Assembly (NCBI RefSeq): GCF_015160875.1
Contig: NZ_CP063374.1
Location: 372,001-436,000, forward strand
Direction: 5' to 3'
DNA length: 64,000 nt
DNA from: Streptomyces chromofuscus
GTDB lineage: Bacteria > Actinomycetota > Actinomycetes > Streptomycetales > Streptomycetaceae
A program made the position numbers and the translations under genes. Position 1 is the first letter of the stretch; each line of letters starts with the position of its first letter. Positions 17,955-26,002 of this stretch are shown here, one piece after another. Under the pieces are notes generated by a model. That model ran no database searches, had not been told where the DNA came from, and was given only the letters and a program-made list of their open reading frames with translations.

Positions 17955-19291
17955 CACCGGCGCCCCGCACCAGCGGCCTGAGCCGCCGCCACTTCGCGCT
18001 CGCGCTCCCCTCGACGCTGCTCGTCTCCGGATGCGCCGCACCGCATCAGGGCACCGGGCGGCCCGGGGACCCGATCGTCCTCACCCTGCTCTCCCACTAC
18101 GCGAGCGGCGTGCTCAAGGAGGCCCTGCAGGGCCCTGTCGACGAGTGGAACGCCGGCCACGACCGGGTCAAGGTGCAGACGAAGGCCGTCGAGTTCACGG
18201 ACCTGCTGACCACCTTCATGGTGCGGCAGGCCGCGGGCCAGGGCGCCGACATCCTCCACCCGTACTGCCTGTGGAACGGCCAGCTGGTCCAAGCCGGCGT
18301 CCTGCGCCCCGCTCCGCGCGAGTACGCGGAGGAGATCGCACGCGGGTACAGCGAAGCGGCCGTCGACTCCGCCTCGGTGGACGGCCGGATCTACGGCTAC
18401 CCCACCGAGGTGCAGACGTACGCCCTCTACTACAACAAACGGCTGCTGCGCGAAGCCGGCATCGACGGCCCGCCACGCACCTGGCGGGAGCTGGAGGAGA
18501 CCGCCCACCGCACCGCCAGGCGTGACCGGTACGGCAACACACTGGTCCAGGGCTTCGGGCTGTCGACCGCCGACGACTCCACCACCGTCGGCCAGACACT
18601 CGCCCTGCTCAACGCCGCCGGCGGCAGGTTCGTCTCCGAGGACGGCAGGAGCACCGCGATCGACTCACCGGCCGGACGGGCCGTGTTCGAGCTGGAGCAC
18701 CGCCTCGTCACCCGAGGTGCGAGCGCTCCCGGCGTCAACGTCTACAAGGCGTTCCGGTCCGGGCAGGTGGCCATGGTGGTCAGCGCCGGCTGGTGGACCG
18801 GGAGCCTGAAGGCACTGATGGGCAAGGACTACCGTGACGTCGGCGTCGCGCCGCTCCCCCTCCCCGAGACGGACGGCAAGCGCGCCACGCTCTCCACCGG
18901 CTTCATGCTGGGGGTCAACACGGCGAGCAAGAACCCGCGCGCCGCCTGGGAGTTCCTGCGCTGGCTCAACACCGAGAAGGTGAACGTCAGAGGCACCACC
19001 AAGGGTGTGAAAGCAACCCGGATGAGTTCCCTGCAGGTGTCGGCCGGCTCCCTGACCGGCCGCGCCGACGACATGCGCACGCTCCTGGGCGCGCACAGCG
19101 ATGCGAACCTGCGCCCCTTCCTGGACGCGTTGGCGTACTCGGTGCCGGAACCGAACGTGCCCGGCGCACAGCAGGCCAAATCGCTGCTGCGCAAGAACAT
19201 CGAGGCGCTGTGGACCGGTCAGCAGTCGGTCGACCAGGCACTGCGCACCACCCGCCGTCAGGTCGATCGAGAGGTGTCCCGCTCATGGTGA
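17951..19291 (+). CDS. Carbohydrate ABC transporter substrate-binding lipoprotein
   Basis: 446 residues. The N-terminus has a twin-arginine-like SRRHFALAL run, a hydrophobic segment and the lipobox LVSGC with Cys28, so it is exported and lipid-anchored. The rest is a family-1 extracellular solute-binding fold: VLTLLSHYASGVLKEALQGP, then YGYPTEVQTYALYYNKRLL, then the segment ALYYNK diagnostic of sugar-binding proteins. The ATGA overlap with the GNAT gene and the 7-base overlap with the first permease gene show a single operon. The ligand is probably an oligosaccharide. No ATPase gene is present; actinomycete sugar importers usually share MsiK. Confidence 0.92.
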   Translation: MTPAPRTSGLSRRHFALALPSTLLVSGCAAPHQGTGRPGDPIVLTLLSHYASGVLKEALQGPVDEWNAGHDRVKVQTKAVEFTDLLTTFMVRQAAGQGADILHPYCLWNGQLVQAGVLRPAPREYAEEIARGYSEAAVDSASVDGRIYGYPTEVQTYALYYNKRLLREAGIDGPPRTWRELEETAHRTARRDRYGNTLVQGFGLSTADDSTTVGQTLALLNAAGGRFVSEDGRSTAIDSPAGRAVFELEHRLVTRGASAPGVNVYKAFRSGQVAMVVSAGWWTGSLKALMGKDYRDVGVAPLPLPETDGKRATLSTGFMLGVNTASKNPRAAWEFLRWLNTEKVNVRGTTKGVKATRMSSLQVSAGSLTGRADDMRTLLGAHSDANLRPFLDALAYSVPEPNVPGAQQAKSLLRKNIEALWTGQQSVDQALRTTRRQVDREVSRSW

Positions 19292-20247
19292 ACGCGCTGA
19301 CGACGGCGACGACGGAGCGGGCGGCGCCCCGCACGCGCTCCGCCGGCCCCGCCATCGACGGCCGCGCCCGGGCGCGCCGCCGCCAGGCCGTCGTCGCCTA
19401 TCTCTTCCTGGCGCCGACGTTGCTGTTCTTCGCCGTCTTCCTGATCCTGCCGCTCGGGTTCGCGCTGCTGCTGTCCATGTCCCGCTGGTCCGGCTTCGAC
19501 CTCGGCGGCATCCAACCCGTCGGCACGGACAACTTCAGGGGCCTCTTCGCTGACGGATCGACGTTCCTGGCGCCGATCCTCACCAACACGCTGCTGTTCG
19601 CCCTGGGCACCCTGGTCCTTTCGCTCGCCGGCTCCGTGGTGGTCGCCACCTGCATCGACAACCTGCGGTTCCAGGGTCTGTGGCGCACCCTGTACTTCCT
19701 GCCGATCGTGACGACCGTCGTGGCCGTCGGCAACGTGTGGAAGTACATGTACGAGCCGGGCGGCCTCGTCAACGGCGTGCTGAACGCCCTCGGGCTCGGC
19801 TCTGTGGCCTTTCTCCAGGACCCGGACACCGCGCTGCCCTCGGTCGTGGTCGTCCAGGCCTGGGCCTCGGTCGGCTCGGCGATCCTCGTCCTGACCGCCG
19901 GGCTCAAGTCCATTCCCGAGTCGTACTACGAGGCCGCTGCGCTCGACGGCGCCGGGCCGGTCACCGTCTTCTGGAAGATCACACTGCCGCTGCTGCGGCC
20001 GTCCCTGCTGCTCGTGTGCGTCACCCAGCTGATCAGCGGCCTGCAGTCCTTCGCGCTGATCATCGTGATGACCAAGGGCGGGCCGGGCGACGCGACCAAC
20101 GTGGCTGCCTTGGAGATGTACCGGCAGGCGTTCTCGTACGGCCACTGGGGCCCGGCGAGCGCCGCCGCCTTCGTCCTGTTCGTGGTGGTCCTCCTGATCA
20201 CCCTGGTGCAGTTGTGGATCTTCCGGCGCAAGGGGGAGGACGCATGA
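19285..20247 (+). CDS. Sugar ABC transporter permease (MalF type)
   Basis: 320 residues from ATG 19285, preceded by GAGAGG and overlapping the binding-protein stop. It has six membrane segments. The first is preceded by a basic cytoplasmic tail (RARARRRQAVVAYLFLAP). The EAA coupling loop is clear: ESYYEAAALDGAGPVTVFWK, contacting the shared ATPase. This is the MalF/UgpA-like subunit of a CUT1 importer. It overlaps the next permease gene by four bases. Confidence 0.93.
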   Translation: MVNALTTATTERAAPRTRSAGPAIDGRARARRRQAVVAYLFLAPTLLFFAVFLILPLGFALLLSMSRWSGFDLGGIQPVGTDNFRGLFADGSTFLAPILTNTLLFALGTLVLSLAGSVVVATCIDNLRFQGLWRTLYFLPIVTTVVAVGNVWKYMYEPGGLVNGVLNALGLGSVAFLQDPDTALPSVVVVQAWASVGSAILVLTAGLKSIPESYYEAAALDGAGPVTVFWKITLPLLRPSLLLVCVTQLISGLQSFALIIVMTKGGPGDATNVAALEMYRQAFSYGHWGPASAAAFVLFVVVLLITLVQLWIFRRKGEDA

Positions 20248-21113
20248 TCCGCCGCCGTTTTCCGTGGTTGTCGTACCTGGTGGTCGTGATCGGCGCCGTG
20301 CTCACGGTGGTGCCGTTCCTCGACATGGTGATGACGTCGTTCAAGGGGGCCGGCGAGGCCGGCACGCTGCCGTACCGGTTCCTGCCGGAGGCGTTCGACC
20401 TGTCCAACTACCGAGCGGCGATGGACCAGCTCGATCTGCCGGTGCTCTTTCGCAACAGTGTCGTCGCCACCGCCGTGATCACCGGATCGGTGCTGCTCAC
20501 CTCATCGCTCGCCGGCTACGCGCTCGCCAAACTCCGCTTTCCGGGACGGAACTTGATCTTCCGGCTCGTGCTGTCGACGATGATGTTCCCCCCGTTCCTC
20601 TTCTTCATCCCGCATTTCCTGATCCTGGTGCACTGGCCACTCGCGGGCGGCAACGACCTGTTCGGGCGCGGGGGCGCGGGCCTGACCGTCAGCATCGCGG
20701 CGCTCGCCCTGCCGTTCCTCGTCAACGGCTTCGGCATCTTCCTGATGCGCCAGTTCATGGTCTCGATCCCGGACGAGGTCCTGGAGGCCGCACGCATCGA
20801 CGGTGCCGGCGAGTTCGCCGTGTGGTGGCGGATCGTCGTGCCGCAGACGAGGCCGGTCGTGCTGACGCTCGCTCTGCTGACCTTCGTCCACGCGTGGAAC
20901 GAGTACATTTGGGCGCTGCTCATCTCGACCGCCAACCCGGACGTGATGACCCTGCCCGTCGGCATCCAGTTCCTGCAGGACTACGTGGACCCGACCCGCA
21001 CGATGCCGATCGTCATGGCCGGTCTCGTCCTGAGCGTCCTGCCGGTCCTGATCCCCTTCCTGCTGCTGCAGAAGTACTACATCCGCGGCGTGATGCTCAG
21101 CGGCCTCAAGTGA
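20244..21113 (+). CDS. Sugar ABC transporter permease (MalG type)
   Basis: 289 residues from ATG 20244, overlapping the upstream stop (ATGA). It has six membrane segments and the EAA loop DEVLEAARIDGAGEFAVWWR, followed by IVVPQTRPVVLTLALLTF. The pattern is that of the MalG/UgpE-like second subunit of a CUT1 importer. It is the last gene of the GNAT-led operon. A weak 7-bp inverted repeat (21114-21120 and 21140-21146) follows the stop. Confidence 0.93.
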   Translation: MIRRRFPWLSYLVVVIGAVLTVVPFLDMVMTSFKGAGEAGTLPYRFLPEAFDLSNYRAAMDQLDLPVLFRNSVVATAVITGSVLLTSSLAGYALAKLRFPGRNLIFRLVLSTMMFPPFLFFIPHFLILVHWPLAGGNDLFGRGGAGLTVSIAALALPFLVNGFGIFLMRQFMVSIPDEVLEAARIDGAGEFAVWWRIVVPQTRPVVLTLALLTFVHAWNEYIWALLISTANPDVMTLPVGIQFLQDYVDPTRTMPIVMAGLVLSVLPVLIPFLLLQKYYIRGVMLSGLK

Positions 21114-21541
21114 GAGAGGTCGGCTTCCGCCCCATGTGAACCTCTCGGTGGCAAGTGGGGCGGGCGCCGGCTCGGGCCTCCAGGAAGACCGAGCGGCGCG
21201 GACGACTGACAGACGGTCAGGCTGGGCGCCGGGTCTCTTTGGGATGGGGTCAGCCGCCGCAACGTGCGGTAGGCATGGCGGCACAGACTCAGGGTGACGC
21301 GGGTGGTGCCCGTCTCTCGCCGGTGAAGCTTCGGCGGTGTTCGCCGGGAGACGCGCGGGTTCGCAGAATCCTGCCCTCGAACAGTGCACGACCCGCACGG
21401 GACACTGTGGGCAAATTCTGGCCCACCGGTTGGCTGGTCCGACTGGCGGCGCCAGCACCAGGCACGATCACAGACCAGCCACTACCGCCGAGGAGCCGCA
21501 GCCCAGAGATGAAGAATGGGGTGCGGGCAGGAGAGGAAACG
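21114..21541. other. Intergenic region before the WD40-like gene
   Basis: About 430 bases with no recognised gene. It contains one copy of a 40-bp repeat (21438-21477) whose partner lies after the WD40-like gene. Promoter elements for that gene should be here but are not certain. Confidence 0.4.
21438..21477 (+). repeat. 40-bp direct repeat, upstream copy
   Basis: Begins TCCGACTGGC and contains ACCAGGCACGATCACAGACC. It matches 22541-22580 over its whole length with about four substitutions. The two copies bracket the WD40-like gene. Confidence 0.75.
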
Positions 21542-22480
21542 ATGCGTCCGAGAAGCGTTGGACCAGGGATCGAGATTGCGAGTCTCGACGGTCCGGTAAC
21601 CCCGTTGATCTACCGGTCACCTGCGGGTGGGACGGAGTTGGTGGCCGCTGACTCTCGCGGGCGGCTGACGCGGTGGGATGCCGAGTCCGGCCGCCCGATG
21701 GGCAACTTCCAGGTGCCCCAGAACGCTTCCAACGGCACGTTCGAATTGACAGCACTCGTGCTGCCGGACGGGCAGGTGCGTATCGCGGCCGGGGACGAAT
21801 GGGGGCTCCTCCTGTGGGACGGTGCGAGCGGACGGCTTCTGGCCGACGCGGTCGGGGACGACCAGATCTTCCGTGTCGCCGGAGGACTGACGGGCGGTGG
21901 GCGGGCTGAGTTGGTCGGCACAGGGGTCAACGGGCTGCACATGTGGGATCCGGTCACAGGCGCGTCCCTGGTCCCTCCGCTGCAACATGTGGGAGACGCG
22001 GTCGCCGTGACCCTGGCGAAGTTGCGCTGCGGCACCTCATTGATCGTGACGGGTGACTACGAAGGGGTACGGCGCTGGCAGGGCGACCTCTGCGAGTCGT
22101 CGTTCGGCGCGGAGATCAAGGCTCCTCACATCGACATGCTGATCACGGCATACGACCAGGACGGGCGACCGCTGATTGTCGGTGTGGTTGAGGAGGGCGA
22201 GGTCGTCTGCCGTTGGGACGCCGCGACGGGGAAGGAGGTGGGGCCGCCGATTCCGGCTGGGGGGGAGTTCGTGAGGATCGCGACGGCAACCGTTGGGGGT
22301 CGGATGCGGCTGTTCACGGCAGACCAGGACGTGGTACGCCAATGGGATCTGCTGTCCGGCGAGTCGTTCAAGCAAACGTTCGTCGGATCTTATGTCTCCG
22401 CGGTGTCTCTGCCGGACGGAAGCGCTCTCCTCGCCGCCGGGACGAAGGGCGGGAAGCTGACCACCCACCACCTGGTCTGA
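21542..22480 (+). CDS. WD40-like beta-propeller protein
   Basis: 312 residues from ATG 21542, preceded by AGGAGAGG. It has a string of about seven repeats of roughly 40 residues, each with an outer-strand motif ending in a tryptophan and a new blade: LTRWDAESGRPM, LLLWDGASGRLL, LHMWDPVTGASL, VRRWQGDL, VCRWDAATGKEV, VRQWDLLSGESF. There is no signal peptide or membrane segment, so a cytoplasmic scaffold or interaction role is likely. Free-standing propellers like this are common in Streptomyces, often split from larger kinase or NTPase-WD40 proteins. It is flanked by a 40-bp direct repeat, suggesting it moved or was duplicated as a unit. Confidence 0.8.
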   Translation: MRPRSVGPGIEIASLDGPVTPLIYRSPAGGTELVAADSRGRLTRWDAESGRPMGNFQVPQNASNGTFELTALVLPDGQVRIAAGDEWGLLLWDGASGRLLADAVGDDQIFRVAGGLTGGGRAELVGTGVNGLHMWDPVTGASLVPPLQHVGDAVAVTLAKLRCGTSLIVTGDYEGVRRWQGDLCESSFGAEIKAPHIDMLITAYDQDGRPLIVGVVEEGEVVCRWDAATGKEVGPPIPAGGEFVRIATATVGGRMRLFTADQDVVRQWDLLSGESFKQTFVGSYVSAVSLPDGSALLAAGTKGGKLTTHHLV

Positions 22481-22540
22481 GCCCGAGGGAGCCAAGGCGC
22501 CGGGTGGCAGGTCGAGGCCGTCGGAATTTGCTTCGCCCCG

Positions 22541-22580
22541 TCCGACTGGCAACGCCGCCACCAGGCACGATCACGGACCA
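22541..22580 (+). repeat. 40-bp direct repeat, downstream copy
   Basis: Begins TCCGACTGGC and contains ACCAGGCACGATCACGGACC. It is the partner of 21438-21477, lying 60 bases past the WD40-like stop and before the convergent GH2 stop. Confidence 0.75.
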
Positions 22581-22622
22581 CGGATGCCTTTACCAAGTGG
22601 GCTGATGTGTGCTGCCGCGTCG

Positions 22623-25421
22623 TCAGCCGGACGGGACCGTGACGGCCCGGGCGTTCCATCCGGAGACGCGTACGCGTGGGGTCTGGTCAGGATCGACGGT
22701 CCGATGGGAGGCCACCAGAGTCGCCGACTCGCCCGGCCACAGGCTGACGTGGTTGTCGTTCCAGTGGACGGGCAACGTGGGAGTCCTGCCGTCCGCGGAG
22801 ACCAGGTCGACGTCGGTGAGCAGAACGGGAGCCTTCGTGGTGCCCGGGTGGCGGAGGGTCACGGTCGTCGTCGACGTGCCGGCCCTGGTCCCCTTCGTCG
22901 TGGCGGTCACGTCCAAGGCGACCTGCTGCATCGAGGTCAGTCCCGTGAGGTCGGCGTAGGAGGTGGTGGGGGTGTAGTACCAGTCGGTCTTCGCGTAGTC
23001 GAGGACGTCGTTGCGGGTGGAGAGCCAGTAGACGTTGCGGCTCAGTTCCCGGCCGGTGGTGTCGGTGAGCAGCAGCCGGGCCAGGTACGTCCTGCCCAGG
23101 CCGGGGACCTTGGCGGGGAGGGTCAGCGAGGTGGTGGTCACACCGCGGGCTTCGACGTCGACGCCGGTCACCGTGCGGTCGTACTTCTTGGTCCCGTCGG
23201 TGTTGAACAGTGTGACCCGGGCGTTCAGCCCCGAGGCGCCGGCTGATCGGTTGTTGACGATGCTCACCGTGCGGTTGTCGTAGCCGTACTGGATGTGGAG
23301 CGGTTCGTTGGCCTTCTTCGCGCCGAAGTAGGACCCGTTCTGGTCGAGATAGCGGTCGATGAGCTGCCAGTGGAGAGAGGTCCAGCCACTGTTGAGCATC
23401 CAGTAGATGACGCCGGTCGCGGGGGCGGTGGTGTCCTTGGCGTTGCGGGAGTACGCCTCGAACTGCGCCCGGACGCTCTCGTACTGGGCGAGCTGGGCCT
23501 TGCGCACGTAGTCGCCGAGTTCGGTCGGGGGTCCGTAGCGGCCGGCGAGCGCGGCGTTGTACAGCTTGAGCGTCGAGAAGGTGGCTGAGGGAGAGCGGTG
23601 GTACTGGGGAGCGGAGGGCTTCTTCCAGAGGGTCTCCAGCTCGGCCGGGGTCATCATCCGTCGCAGCGTGTCGAGCGTGGGGATGCTCGGGCCGGCACTG
23701 GTCTCGGAGTTGAAGCCGGTGGCTCCTCCCTCACGCTTGTCGTACCAGTAGCCGGGCGGCACCCAGTCGTAGGGACCGGTCATCCGCATCCCGGAGCGAC
23801 CGATGACGGGTGTCGACTTCCCGGAGGCGGAGGGGATCACGGGCACCTTCCAGTCGGCGGCCCGCAGTGCCTGGAGGTATCCCGACTCGATCTTGGCGTT
23901 GGGCGCCGCGTCGCTGCCGATCAGGAACGAGATCACACTGGGGTGGTTGCGCAGCCGGGCCGCCTCGGCGGCCATCGACGCCCGGGCGACCGCATGGTCG
24001 GCGGCGTGCCACTTCTCCCCGGACTCCGCGGGGTTGACCTCCCCTTCCCACTTGTTGCAGCACTCCCAGCCGGCGATCGTGAGGATCCCGTACCGGTCGG
24101 CGAGGTCGAAGAACTCGTCGGGCTCGAGGTGGCCTTCCAGGCGCAGCGTGTTCAGGCCCAGGTCGCGGACGTACTGCATGCGGTGCTCGGCGTAGGCGGG
24201 ATCCCACCTCAGGAACTCGTCGGGTGACCAGCCCGCGCCCTTGATCAGCAGTGGGCGGCCGTTGATCCGGTACTGGCGCGCGCCGTCGGCGTTGATCGGT
24301 GCTTGCACGTCGCGGATACCGAAGGTGGAGTGGGCGGTGTCGGAGGTTTCCCCGTCGACCGTCACGGCCAGGTCGAGGTCGTACAGGGGCTGCCCGCCCA
24401 TCCCGGCGGGCCACCATACGCGGGGCGACCGCACATGGAGTTCGGGGTGGTCGGCCGGGGAGTACACCACGGTGCGGCTCTCCCCGGGCGCCAGCGTCAC
24501 CCGTCGGCTGAGGGCAGCGGGCCCGGCCGTGCCGGAGAGGACCGCCGTGACGGTGTCGGGTGAGTCGTTGCGCAGGCGGGCCTTGACGGTCAGGTCCGCG
24601 GAGGCCAGCGACGGGACAGCCAGGTCGGTGACGACATGCGCGTCACGGAGGACCACCGGGCCGCTGCGGCGGACGACGACGTCGCGGAGGATGCCCATGT
24701 TCCTGTCAGGTGGGGGCTGCAGCCAGTCGAGCCAGCCGACGGTGAGGTGCTTGCGCGGGTCGTTGGGCTGGACCCGGAAGGCGACCGTGTTGGCACCCGG
24801 TCTGACCAGACCGGTGATGTCCAGCTCGTGTCGGGTGTAGGTGCCCGCGACGTCCTTCGCCGTCGAGACCTGACGGCCGTTGACGTAGACGTCGGCGGCG
24901 GAGGTCACCCCGCTGAAGTCGAGATAGGTACGACGTGACCGGCTGTCGTCGACCGAGAAGTCGGACCGGTACCACCACGGGACCGTGAAGTCGGCGGCAG
25001 GGATCAGCTTCTGGTTGGTGGAGTGGAAGGGGTCGGGGTAAAGGCCGGCCGCCAGCAGGGCTGCGAGGACGGTGGAGCGAGGGCCGGCCTGGTACCAGCC
25101 CTTCGCCGGATAGCCGGGGCTGGACACCTCGGCCGCCGGGTCCTTCACCCGAGCACTTGACTGGATCTTGAACCCGGCCAGTGCCCTGCCGGAGTCATGG
25201 CCGTCGGTGACCGCGGCGGCGGCCGACGTACCGAGCGCCGCCCGGCCGGCGGAGCCGACCGGGGGAAGGGCGGGGGCCAGGAAGACGAACAGGCCGAGGA
25301 GGGCGGTGACGAGGAACCGGCCGGGTACCCGGGCCCGGCGGTGTGACGGGCCACCGGCCGGGATGGACGGGAACGGGTAACCAGGGTGGCGTAGCGACAC
25401 CCTGCTCAGCTGTTGAGACAT
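22623..25421 (-). CDS. Secreted GH2 exo-beta-D-glucosaminidase-type enzyme (CsxA-like)
   Basis: About 932 residues from ATG 25421; alternative starts at 25433 and 25466 are also in frame and none has a clean ribosome site. A basic N-terminus and hydrophobic stretch (RFLVTALLGLFVFLAPALPP) form a signal peptide. A jelly-roll sugar-binding domain follows (DFSGVTSAADVYVNG), then an Ig-like domain, a TIM barrel, and C-terminal Ig-like domains. In the CsxA group of family GH2 the acid/base is an Asp in IGSD and the nucleophile is in NSE. Here these are Asp504 (FLIGSDAAPNAK) and Glu573 (FNSETSAG), 69 residues apart versus 72 in CsxA. It would release glucosamine from chitosan oligomers outside the cell. 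Confidence 0.85.
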   Translation of the reverse strand: MSQQLSRVSLRHPGYPFPSIPAGGPSHRRARVPGRFLVTALLGLFVFLAPALPPVGSAGRAALGTSAAAAVTDGHDSGRALAGFKIQSSARVKDPAAEVSSPGYPAKGWYQAGPRSTVLAALLAAGLYPDPFHSTNQKLIPAADFTVPWWYRSDFSVDDSRSRRTYLDFSGVTSAADVYVNGRQVSTAKDVAGTYTRHELDITGLVRPGANTVAFRVQPNDPRKHLTVGWLDWLQPPPDRNMGILRDVVVRRSGPVVLRDAHVVTDLAVPSLASADLTVKARLRNDSPDTVTAVLSGTAGPAALSRRVTLAPGESRTVVYSPADHPELHVRSPRVWWPAGMGGQPLYDLDLAVTVDGETSDTAHSTFGIRDVQAPINADGARQYRINGRPLLIKGAGWSPDEFLRWDPAYAEHRMQYVRDLGLNTLRLEGHLEPDEFFDLADRYGILTIAGWECCNKWEGEVNPAESGEKWHAADHAVARASMAAEAARLRNHPSVISFLIGSDAAPNAKIESGYLQALRAADWKVPVIPSASGKSTPVIGRSGMRMTGPYDWVPPGYWYDKREGGATGFNSETSAGPSIPTLDTLRRMMTPAELETLWKKPSAPQYHRSPSATFSTLKLYNAALAGRYGPPTELGDYVRKAQLAQYESVRAQFEAYSRNAKDTTAPATGVIYWMLNSGWTSLHWQLIDRYLDQNGSYFGAKKANEPLHIQYGYDNRTVSIVNNRSAGASGLNARVTLFNTDGTKKYDRTVTGVDVEARGVTTTSLTLPAKVPGLGRTYLARLLLTDTTGRELSRNVYWLSTRNDVLDYAKTDWYYTPTTSYADLTGLTSMQQVALDVTATTKGTRAGTSTTTVTLRHPGTTKAPVLLTDVDLVSADGRTPTLPVHWNDNHVSLWPGESATLVASHRTVDPDQTPRVRVSGWNARAVTVPSG

Positions 25422-25644
25422 GCCCTTCAGCATGGTGCCGGAGCTCTGACAGCCGACGCTCCCCATGCCGCGCGTCGCCCGATCGCAGCAACCGTGGAGC
25501 GCGCGGAGGAGTGATGGCGAGGTCCTCGGGTGTCGCGCGCGGCCCGGCCGAAGGGAGTGTTGTACGGGCGCCGGGGCCGCTCTCGGGGCCTGGCTTGTGC
25601 CCTGGGGCGGGAGTGTGGGGCGGCCCGGTGGGCCACGGTCGCTG

Positions 25645-25878
25645 TCAGTCGATGTGGACGGGCACCGGTGACCACGTCGCAGGCAGTTGCTCAGCCGGAT
25701 CCCCGGTCACCAGCACCGGGTAGCGGAACCGCCACCACCGCGCTTGCTCTGCCGTGGGGCGCCGGCTCTCCTGGAACGGCTTGATCGGTGCCGTGGCCAC
25801 GCGGAACCGCTCGTCCAGTGCGTCAAGCTCGGGCTGACGGTGCCTGCGAACCCGTTCGGTCAGGACAGCCCTCGGGGT
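25645..25878 (-). pseudogene. Unrecognised coding fragment without a start
   Basis: A minus-strand frame, open from 25878 to TGA at 25645, reads with strong coding character: LTERVRRHRQPELDALDERF, then PIKPFQESRRPTAEQARWWR, then FRYPVLVTGDPAEQL, ending PVPVHID. There is no ATG and no ribosome site at its 5' end; an in-frame TGA lies at 25881-25879. It looks like the C-terminal end of a soluble protein whose front is gone. I do not recognise the family. Translation from an internal GTG cannot be excluded. Confidence 0.35.
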
Positions 25879-26002
25879 TCAGGACACGGCGCACCCCGCA
25901 GGCACAACACAGGCGCCGCCGCACCGTGTCTGCCGCTGCCCTCCGGCGCCCGTGAGGAGGTGCCGGAGGGACCTGTCGGCCGCGGCCGTGGGCAGGACGG
26001 GG

